Position numbers and translations under genes: made by a program. From Rhodanobacter humi (lineage in GTDB: Bacteria > Pseudomonadota > Gammaproteobacteria > Xanthomonadales > Rhodanobacteraceae), in NCBI RefSeq assembly GCF_041107455.1, contig NZ_JBGBPY010000001.1, positions 4,023,705-4,087,704 of the forward strand: a stretch of DNA of 64,000 bases, read 5' to 3'. The notes beneath the pieces were generated by a model. It saw nothing but the letters and a program-made list of their open reading frames with translations, had not been told where the DNA came from and ran no database searches. Position 1 is the stretch's first letter, and each line of letters begins with the position of its first letter. Shown piece by piece: positions 24,922-35,500 of the stretch.

Positions 24922-26640
24922 ATGGCTGCCAGCAACGCGGACATCGCCGAACTCTTCAGCCGCTATGCGGACCTGCTGGAGATCCAGGGCGCCAATCCGT
25001 TCCGCGTGCGCGCTTACCGCAATGCCGCGCGCGTGGTGGCGGATTCGGGACGGAGCATGTCCGACCGGATGGCCGCCGGGGAGGCGCTCGACGACTTGCC
25101 CGGCATAGGCAAGGACCTCGCGGCGAAAATCGGCACGATCGTGCGCACCGGTGCGCTGCCGCAGCTCGCCGAGCTGGAAACCCGCGTGCCGCGTGCGCTG
25201 GGCGAGCTCATGAACCTGCCGGGATTGGGCCCGAAACGGGTGAAGTCGCTGTATCGCGAACTCGGCATCCGCAATCGGGAGGACCTGCAGCGCGCGATAC
25301 GCTCCGGCGCGCTGCGTTCGCTGCACGGTTTCGGACCGAAGACCACGGCACGCATCGCCGCGGCCATCGAGCGTCGCGCCGTCGCGCCGCAGCGCTACCG
25401 GCTCGTCGACGCGGAGCAGGCCGCCGCGCCGTTGCTCGCCTGCCTCGGCGCCATGCCCGGTGTCGAGACGGTGGAGGTGGCGGGAAGTCTGCGCCGCCGT
25501 CGCGACATGGTGGGCGACATCGACATCCTGGTCACTGCACGTCGCGGAGCACCGGTGACGCATGCGTTCACCCGTCATGACGCGGTGGCCAGCGTGCTGG
25601 CCGTGGGCGCCACACGGGCCTCGGTACAACTGCACAACGGCATGCAGGTCGATCTGCGGCTGGTGCCGGCGGCGAGCCACGGCGCCGCCTTGCATTACTT
25701 CACGGGCTCCAAGCCGCATGTCGTCGCGGTGCGCGGGATCGCGGTGGCGAAGGGGCTCAAGATCAACGAATACGGCGTGTACCGCGGCGGCAGGCGCATC
25801 GCCGGGCGCACCGAAGACGAAGTGTTCGCCGCCGTGGGACTGCCGTTCATCCCGCCCGAGCTGCGCGAGAACCGCGGCGAAATCGAAGCCGCGGCGGACG
25901 GCCGGCTGCCGACGCTGGTCGAGCTGGGCGACGTTCGCGGCGACCTGCATGCCCACACCGTGGCCAGCGACGGGCACGATTCGCTGCAGGCCATGGCCGA
26001 TGCCGCCCGCGCACTCGGCTACGACTATCTCGCGATCACCGACCATTCGCGGCGGGTGCGCGTGGCGCATGGCCTCGATACCCGGGACCTGCGCGCCCAG
26101 TTCGCCGAAATCGATCGGCTCAACGCCGGTTTCCGCGGTTTCCGGCTGCTCAAGAGCGCCGAGGTCGACATCCTCGGCGACGGTCACCTGGACCTGCCCG
26201 ATGCCGTGCTGTCCGAAATGGATGTCGTCGTCGTCGCGGCGCATTACCAGCTCGGCTTGCCGGCCGGAAAACAGACCGCGCGCATCCTCAGGGCGCTAGA
26301 CAACCGGCGGGTGCAGATCCTGGCGCATCCCACCACCCGGCTCGTCAACCAGCGGCCGGAGTTTGCCGCCCACATGGAAAGCATTTTCGCCGCCGCCGCC
26401 GAACGCGGCGTGGCCATGGAGATCAACGCGCAGCCGGATCGCCTGGACCTCGACGATGTCCACGCGCGCGCCGCCCGCGCGGCAGGCTGCAAGCTGGTGG
26501 TTTCCACCGATGCACACGCCGCTGCCGGGCTTGCGAACATGCGCCATGGCGTGGACCAGGCACGGCGCGCCTGGCTCGCCGCATCCGACGTGTTGAATAC
26601 GCTGCCCCTGGAAAGACTGCTGCGGGCACTGCGGCGCTGA
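24922..26640 (+). CDS. polX: DNA polymerase/3'-5' exonuclease PolX
   Basis: 572 residues: helix-hairpin-helix start (LPGIGKDLAAKIG 59-71; LPGLGPKRVKSLY 99-111), family X polymerase palm with GSLRRRRDMVGDIDILV (catalytic D199, D201) and D244 in QVDLRL, then a C-terminal PHP phosphoesterase domain from about 335 with DLHAHTVASDG (H343, H345), ITDHSR and the late DAHA. Full length for bacterial PolX. Fills gaps in base-excision or oxidative damage repair. Only 21 bp after the alcohol dehydrogenase stop, so likely read through from the hsp20 promoter; its presence in a stress regulon is sensible. Confidence 0.95.
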   Translation: MAASNADIAELFSRYADLLEIQGANPFRVRAYRNAARVVADSGRSMSDRMAAGEALDDLPGIGKDLAAKIGTIVRTGALPQLAELETRVPRALGELMNLPGLGPKRVKSLYRELGIRNREDLQRAIRSGALRSLHGFGPKTTARIAAAIERRAVAPQRYRLVDAEQAAAPLLACLGAMPGVETVEVAGSLRRRRDMVGDIDILVTARRGAPVTHAFTRHDAVASVLAVGATRASVQLHNGMQVDLRLVPAASHGAALHYFTGSKPHVVAVRGIAVAKGLKINEYGVYRGGRRIAGRTEDEVFAAVGLPFIPPELRENRGEIEAAADGRLPTLVELGDVRGDLHAHTVASDGHDSLQAMADAARALGYDYLAITDHSRRVRVAHGLDTRDLRAQFAEIDRLNAGFRGFRLLKSAEVDILGDGHLDLPDAVLSEMDVVVVAAHYQLGLPAGKQTARILRALDNRRVQILAHPTTRLVNQRPEFAAHMESIFAAAAERGVAMEINAQPDRLDLDDVHARAARAAGCKLVVSTDAHAAAGLANMRHGVDQARRAWLAASDVLNTLPLERLLRALRR

Positions 26641-26685
26641 CGGCGGACGCGGCGCAGGGTCGCCCGGATTGTGGCCGGAGCCGCT

Positions 26686-29007
<2,322 letters not shown>

Positions 29008-29122
29008 CCGCTCCGCCGGGCGCGGGCGACCACAACCCGTTGCCGCCGCGGGCCCGTCGCGCGGGGAGGGCGCCGGGCCGGCCTCACCGACCCGCGCGAG
29101 TCACCGGCGGGCATGCGCGGCA

Positions 29123-30508
29123 CTACAGCGACACCCACGCATAGAGGTACAACGTGTCGTTGTCCGATGCCCGCCGGCCCGCGCCATCGATGTTGGTGAC
29201 CAAGCCGCTGAAGCGCGTGTACCAGGTGTATTGCAGGCCGAGGCGGACATTGGCAAACGGCTGCATCCACGAATCCGCCTTGCCGAACGGGTTCCAGTCC
29301 AGCTCGACGACGCTGCCCCGCGTGTCGGGACGGCCGTCGTTGCCGTACAGCGCCAGGTCGCGGCTGCCATCGTCGGCGAATTCTCCCAGCGTGATGCCCC
29401 AGGTATTGCGGTACCAGTAGCTGGCATTGAGGTTCAGTGCGCGCAGGCTGTCGTGCAGATTCGAGGAAATTCCGGCGGCATAGGTGGCGTCGAGGCGCTG
29501 CCGTTCGGTGAGGTACAGGCCGTTGAAGGTCACGGTGTGCTTGTCGCCGCCCTGCAACACGTAGCTCGCATCGACACCCAGGTCGGTGAACTTGTCGCTG
29601 GGGCCAGCCAACGCCACCGCATCACCCTGCATATTGGCGCCCGCCAGCCCGCGGGCCGCATGGAAGCCGAAGGCGCCGATCTGCGCGTTGCCGCCGGCGA
29701 GGTTCCACGTGTAGGCGAGCCGTGCATAGGGAGCGACGCCACTCAGCCGTCCGCTGAAGTCCGCGTTCACGTCGCGCAGAAAGGCCGGCGACAGCGAGCG
29801 ATAGCCGCCTGCCTCCAGATAGAGTCCGCCATCGATCTGCGCATAGGCATTCAGGCCGACGACCTGCCCGGCCAGCCCGCCCATCAGGATGGGCGCCGCC
29901 GGGGCGCCGGGGACGAGGTCGGGCGCCATGTACGGGAACTGCCACGATGGTGCCGTGTTGAAGACGTCGGTCACGCTGGGATTGTTATTGAGCGAGATGC
30001 CCCACACCACGTTGTGGCCCCATGCGGCGGAGCTGCGGGCGTAGCGCAGGTCGCTGTTGTCCCAGCCCAGCAGTCCGCCATTCTCCGAATAGGTCGCCTG
30101 TGCCATCACGCCGAGGTGGTCGGTGATGCGGCCGCCGACGAAAACCGAGGCCTGCTGCAGTTCGGTGTTGTCATTGGTGCCGAAACCCTTGGCGGGTGGA
30201 GCGGTCTGCGCCTTGCGAGTGCTCGAGTACGTCTCCACCAGCATCAGCGACAGCGGCACATTGTCCTTGTCGCCGGCGGAGAGCGTGTACCCAAGCAACT
30301 TGAACTGGCGCCCGAACGCCGTCAGCTGTGGCCCGAAGCCACCGACATGGCAAGCCGTGCAGGGCGCGTGCGTCTGCCGGGCGAACGCGGGTATTGCCTG
30401 GGCACTGGGCGAAACGCTCACGAGGGCAAGCAGTCCGGTGGCGAGCGCCAAGATGCGGAGCACCTGCCTGTGAAACCAAGGGTGACGAACAGCGCAACGG
30501 GTAGCCAT
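29123..30508 (-). CDS. Cytochrome c-outer membrane beta-barrel fusion (cytochrome-porin type)
   Basis: 461 residues. An export signal (about 13-38, ending SAQA) is followed at once by IPAFARQTHAPCTACHVGG, with one heme c site C50-x-x-C53-H54. The remainder has alternating aromatic/polar strands, many Tyr/Trp and ends in LYLYAWVSL, as expected of an outer-membrane barrel with its C-terminal strand. A monoheme domain in front of a porin is the architecture of Cyc2-type iron oxidases, but the FARQTxxxCxxCH family is broader and mostly uncharacterised, so iron oxidation is not claimed. GGAGG 5 bp before the ATG at 30508. FNR-type box 95 bp upstream. Confidence 0.8.
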   Translation of the reverse strand: MATRCAVRHPWFHRQVLRILALATGLLALVSVSPSAQAIPAFARQTHAPCTACHVGGFGPQLTAFGRQFKLLGYTLSAGDKDNVPLSLMLVETYSSTRKAQTAPPAKGFGTNDNTELQQASVFVGGRITDHLGVMAQATYSENGGLLGWDNSDLRYARSSAAWGHNVVWGISLNNNPSVTDVFNTAPSWQFPYMAPDLVPGAPAAPILMGGLAGQVVGLNAYAQIDGGLYLEAGGYRSLSPAFLRDVNADFSGRLSGVAPYARLAYTWNLAGGNAQIGAFGFHAARGLAGANMQGDAVALAGPSDKFTDLGVDASYVLQGGDKHTVTFNGLYLTERQRLDATYAAGISSNLHDSLRALNLNASYWYRNTWGITLGEFADDGSRDLALYGNDGRPDTRGSVVELDWNPFGKADSWMQPFANVRLGLQYTWYTRFSGLVTNIDGAGRRASDNDTLYLYAWVSL

Positions 30509-30602
30509 GACATCCTCCACCGCGACTGGGTTCCGGAGGCGACATGGTGCGGTCCCCGGTGCACGCTTGATTGCAGCGTGGCATGCGCCGGTGTGAGGGC
30601 AT

Positions 30603-30616
30603 TTGATGCTTGTCAA
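30603..30616. promoter_or_regulatory. FNR/ANR-type box upstream of the cytochrome-porin gene
   Basis: TTGATGCTTGTCAA, one substitution, 95 bp before the cytochrome-porin start on the minus strand. This is the last such box; none was found in the remaining 33 kb, so it marks the right edge of the putative regulon. The 292 bp from 30617 to 30908 contain no gene I can support. Confidence 0.75.
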
Positions 30617-30761
30617 ATGAAACGCAGCAGGCGCACGGCGCTAAACGGTATGCAACAGCGACCCGCCTCTCAGTGGCAGGCAGAGGTGTTGAGCCAGTCG
30701 GCCATATCCGCGCAGAGGCCGGGGCCAAATATATGGACCTTGGGTAGGGTGATTAGGAAGG

Positions 30762-32408
30762 GTTATCGAGGGTAGGGGAGTCCATCACGCCCCAATGCAT
30801 CCGACGTGGGCATATGCCGGAAGGGGGGGCGATGGTAAGCGGAGGTGCGTCGCATTGACGCGCCCGCTCGCATCGGGTCGCCCGTGTCGGATTAGGTATG
30901 CGATTTGATCATCGCTTTTGCTTGAGAAGCGTGGTCGCGAGGTTCGACAGCTGAGCGAGGATGTTGCTGGTGTCCTCGTCTTTTTCCGCGGGCGTGCCCA
31001 TGGTGTCGGAGAACAGACTCCTGGCCACCTCAGTCTTGACCTCTTCGGCCTTCTTCGGGTCGAGCAACGCAAGGTATGGCTCGATGGTTGTCAGGATATG
31101 CTGCCGACGACGGTTGAGCACCTCGTTGTTGCGGTGCCGGCTGGATTCCTTGGCCAGATAAACTGCAGGCGCAAACAGCACAAGGGAGAAGGGCAGGCGG
31201 TATAGCGCCTTTTGCCAGTCAACGGTGTAACCACCGACCAACTGGCCAACATGCCAGAGTTCAGGCAAAAACAGCACCGTAGCTGCTACAACCATCAGAC
31301 CGATCGCCAGCCGCCGGTAGATGTTGGCGCTAGCCTTCTCTTCATTGGCATAGGTGGCGTACGCGCCTGCTTGTGCCGTGTTGACCACTGATCCAAGCAC
31401 CTTGCCTGCCTGGTCTTCATAGTCGGTCAGGACAACGAGTCCCGCGGCATACTTCTTCGCGAGTTCGGAGAACGCCTCATCGGCCTTGGCCTGTTGGGTT
31501 TCCTGCCATTTGTCGTAGCGTTCTGCGCGCGACGCCTCGGCCTGCGTAAAGGTCTGTGTGAAGGCCGACATCTGGGTTTGGAACTGGCCTTCGAGTGCGG
31601 TCATGCGCTCGATGAGTTTATCGATGGCGAGGTTCGCCTCCACTGAACGGGCGTCGACCTTTCCGACCTCTTTACCTAGGACTTCGAGCTGAGCAGAAGC
31701 GTTTCGGTGCCAGTCGGCCACGTACTTGCTAAGCGACGCTGCTGCAGCGACGACCGCGGGCGGACTGACAGCAGGCAGCGTAGACGCGTATCGCTGGACG
31801 TGGGCGGCAAGCGCGTCTACCTGCGCGTTGGCGTTGCGAAGGTGGCCTACATTGCCGTTGCTGAGGAATGCCTGCACCTCGCCCAAGGCCGCTTGCGCGG
31901 ATGCCTGCATGTTGCCAAGCACTTCGAGGTTCCCAATTTCCGGGTCGACTGCTTCCAATGTGGAGACCAGTTGGGCGACGACTTTCTGGAATCGGGCAAG
32001 TTCCTCGGCATCGGCCAGTGGTGCACCGTCGGGAACGGCAGCGCCAGCCACCGTACTTGTAAGTGATTGCCAGGAACCGTGGAAGGCGTGGGTACTGTAT
32101 TGATCGGTCCAGCGTGACATCGCACATTTCCTTGTGTTTGGTGGCACCGATAGTATGGCCGCAAATAGCGGTGCTCAAATCCCTGTCCGCGATACAGGCG
32201 AGTTACTGGCCAATCGTGCGGCTGGCCTGCCGCCACCACGCGCTTCTCGTTCCGCCGCAGTTCTGGCTCACGCCCCAGTCAAAGCAGCGCTGAAACGGCT
32301 CCAGTCTGAATCCACAATCGGTTCGTTGAGACCACGGCGCCCTGCTTGCAAGGACGGAGTGGCGTGTTGCCGATACCCAACGGTTTGCCCGTGTTATCGG
32401 GGGTAGGG
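30762..32408. repeat. 16-bp near-identical direct repeats flanking the 30909 gene
   Basis: GTTATCGAGGGTAGGG (30762-30777) and GTTATCGGGGGTAGGG (32393-32408), differing at one base, lie just outside the membrane-protein gene at 30909-32120 in gene-free DNA. They could be remnants of an attachment or insertion event, or chance in G-rich DNA. Confidence 0.4.
30909..32120 (-). CDS. Coiled-coil protein with two membrane helices, unknown
   Basis: 403 residues. Residues 1-255 are mostly helical and rich in Ala/Gln/Glu with likely coiled coil (KLIERMTALEGQFQTQMSAFTQTFTQAEASR). Two hydrophobic helices follow (about 276-296 IYRRLAIGLMVVAATVLFL and 318-336 LYRLPFSLVLFAPAVYLA), then a basic and acidic cytoplasmic tail. 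Start at 32120 (MSRWTDQYS) with AAGGAAA upstream. I do not recognise the family. It is divergent from the large helicase-nuclease gene and lies in the same low-GC island; membrane-anchored coiled coils are common partners or effectors in phage defence, but this is only context. Confidence 0.8.
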   Translation of the reverse strand: MSRWTDQYSTHAFHGSWQSLTSTVAGAAVPDGAPLADAEELARFQKVVAQLVSTLEAVDPEIGNLEVLGNMQASAQAALGEVQAFLSNGNVGHLRNANAQVDALAAHVQRYASTLPAVSPPAVVAAAASLSKYVADWHRNASAQLEVLGKEVGKVDARSVEANLAIDKLIERMTALEGQFQTQMSAFTQTFTQAEASRAERYDKWQETQQAKADEAFSELAKKYAAGLVVLTDYEDQAGKVLGSVVNTAQAGAYATYANEEKASANIYRRLAIGLMVVAATVLFLPELWHVGQLVGGYTVDWQKALYRLPFSLVLFAPAVYLAKESSRHRNNEVLNRRRQHILTTIEPYLALLDPKKAEEVKTEVARSLFSDTMGTPAEKDEDTSNILAQLSNLATTLLKQKR

Positions 32409-32556
32409 CGCGCTGGCCGGGATCTGACGTACGCAAGGGCTGCGAAGGCGTATTGCGGACGATCGCACACGAAGACGTAAAGCGCCTAAGGATTCGTAAC
32501 TTCCGCCATTCAGGCCTATGATTCGGCCGTTGGAGCGGTGCGGAAGGACAGGGGCC

Positions 32557-35500
32557 ATGGGAATCTCTATCGAGGCGATTGTCAGCACCAAGCTTGGGCT
32601 GGCATCGCACCAGAATGCCGTGCCGCTGCTGCGGCAACTGACCATCACGAGCAACGATCAAGCAGGTCTCGACGACCTGACCTTGGAGCTCGAGCCAAGC
32701 CTACCGTTCGCAGCTGCGAAGACGTGGCGTATCGACAGACTTGGCCCTGATTCCTCGATAACGATCGCCGATCGTGATGTCGATCTGAAAGATGGCTACC
32801 TGGCGGATCTGACTGAGGGGATGCATGCGTCGGTACACGTCCGCCTCTGCTCGGGGAACACCGTTGTCGCCGAACGTCGCTTCCCGGTCGAATTACTTGC
32901 TCGGAACCAGTGGGGTGGCGCTGGCAGCATGCCGGAGCTTCTGGCCGCATTTTGCATGCCCAACGACCCCGCAGTCGACAAGGTGCTCAAAAGCACGTCG
33001 GATGTCTTGCGTCGGGCGGGGCGACCTGACGGCATTGACGGGTATAAGGAGGGCTCACGTCAGCGCGCCTGGGAACTGGCTTCCGGTGTTTGGTCTGCCG
33101 TATGCGGCTACCAGATCAGCTATGTATTGCCTCCGGCGAGCTTCGAGCAGGAGGGGCAAAAAATCCGCTCTCCATCGCAGGTACTCGATAACAGAGTTGG
33201 TACCTGTCTGGATACCGCACTCCTGTTTGCTGCTGCCTTGGAACAGGCTGGCCTCAATCCCATCCTGCTGTTGACTAAGGGGCATGCATTCACAGGGGTA
33301 TGGCTACAGCCGCAGGAGTTTGCCCAAGTCCTCAATGAAGATGCCTCATCGGTGCGCAAGCGGATCGAACTTCAGGAGCTGCTGGTTTTCGAGACCACCT
33401 TGGCCACGCAGTCGCCCCCGCCAGGATTCAGCCATGCGGTAGATGTCGCCAAGCGGCAGCTGACTGACGACGATTTCGTGATGGCTATCGACTTGCGCCG
33501 AGCCCGTATGCAGAAGGTACGGCCACTTACCGTGACTGCAAAGGCTGCTGAGGACACACATGACGAGCAAGCTGCGAAGGTCAGCGAAGCTCTGGAATCG
33601 GCTCCCGAACTGCCTGCGTTTGACGTCGAGGTCGAAGATGAACCTGCCACCGCAGCAAACAAGCTGGAGCTGTGGCAACGCAAGCTACTCGACCTAACAA
33701 CCCGAAACCGCCTCCTGCACTTGCCTGAAAGCGCCAAGGCAATTCGCCTAGTCTGCCCAGATCCGGCAGGGCTCGAGGACATCCTTGCTGCCAACAGGAG
33801 CGTACGGATCGCCTCCATGCCTGACCTCGAAATGGGCGGCCGGGACAGCAGCATCTATGAAAAGCGCAATCGTGAAAGCCTCGAAGAAGAAGCTTCTCGA
33901 CAGGCTATGGCACGCAATGAGGTGCTCTCCCGCATGGAGAAGGGCAGACTCGATGCTGCTCTCGTCGATCTTTACCGCAAGGCCCGTTCTGATCTCGAAG
34001 AAGGTGGCTCCAATACGCTCTTCCTCGCCATCGGTTTCCTGCGCTGGAAGAAGGCCGAAGACGATCCCAAGAGCTACTTTGCCCCCTTGATTCTTTTACC
34101 AGTGAAGTTGGAACGCCGCAGTGTGCTGTCCGGCGTGAAGATGTCCATGCTGGATGATGAGCCGCGGTTCAATCTGACACTCCTGGAGCTGCTGCGCCAC
34201 GACTTCCAGCTCACCATCTCCGGTCTGAGCGGCGACCTGCCGACGGACGAAAGCGGCATTGATGTCGAAGGGATCTGGAATATCGTGCGGCGCGCGGTGC
34301 GCGATATGCCCGGCTTCGAGGTCACTACCGACGTCGCTCTGGGGACGTTCTCGTTCTCGAAGTACCTGATGTGGCGCGATCTGATCGACCGCTCCGAACA
34401 GCTGATGCAGAACGACGTGGTGCGGCATTTGCTGCAGCACAAACTTGGCGGATCCGTGCTGGAGTCCGTGGGCGAGTTCCCCGAGCCAAAAGACTTGGAT
34501 GACACCGTCGAACCCGGCGAGCTGTTCACTCCGCTCCCGGCCGACTCATCGCAATTGGCCGCCGTAGTCGCATCCGCCAAGGGTCACAGTTTTGTGCTGG
34601 ATGGACCGCCGGGTACGGGGAAGTCGCAGACCATCGCCAATATGATCGCGCACAACCTCGCGTTAGGGCGGCGCGTTTTGTTCGTGGCCGAGAAGATGGC
34701 CGCACTTGATGTCGTGAAACGGCGCCTGGAAGAGAGGGGTATCGGCCAGTTCTGTCTGGAACTGCATTCGAGCAAGTCCACCAAAATGCACGTGCTTCAG
34801 CAACTGGACCGCGCATGGACGTCTCGAGACACCCTGACGGAAGCGGATTGGGATGCGCAAGCCGAAAAGGTCCGATCACTCCGGGATCGCCTCAACGAAG
34901 TGGTGCAGGTGCTCCATAGGCGCTGGCCGAACGGTTGGTCGATACATGAGGCCATCGGTCGCGTCGTAAAGGATGCCGCACCGACCACTCCTCGACTTTC
35001 ATGGCCAGAAGATACGGAGCATGACGCTGCTCAAATGGAGCGTTTGCGGGAAGTTGCCAGGCGCTTGGATCTAAACCGAGGCGCCGCCGGCGGCGTCGGC
35101 ACACGAATGACGCTAGTGGTTCGAACCGAATGGTCCAATGCCTGGCAGGACGCCCTAGTAGGGGCGGCTCGTCAGGTCCTCGTCGCACTCAAGGTGTGCG
35201 ATGAGGCCTGCGCACTGGTCGTACAGAAAACTGGGCTTTCGGTTGCCGGTTCGACGCCAGCGGCCGGCAAACTGCTTGAGTTTGTCCGCCTTCTGCCAGA
35301 CGCGCATGGCGTGGATCTGCGTTTCGCTTTCTCGCCAACATTGAAAGCAATTCGCGAAGCGGCTCAACAGGCGGCATCGCTGCTGGAGGACTACAAAGGG
35401 TTGGAGAGGCGCTTATCTCAAGCCTATGCGCCGGAGGCTGTCCGTCACATCAAGGTCGATAGGCTGAGAAGTGAATGGACTGAGGCCTCCGGTAAGTTTT

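Noticed and set aside
32134..32406. 90-codon plus-strand ORF in the gap before the Hhe-type gene
   Set aside because: No ribosome site, no recognisable protein, overlaps the start of the divergent gene. The 436-bp gap 32121-32556 is left without a gene.
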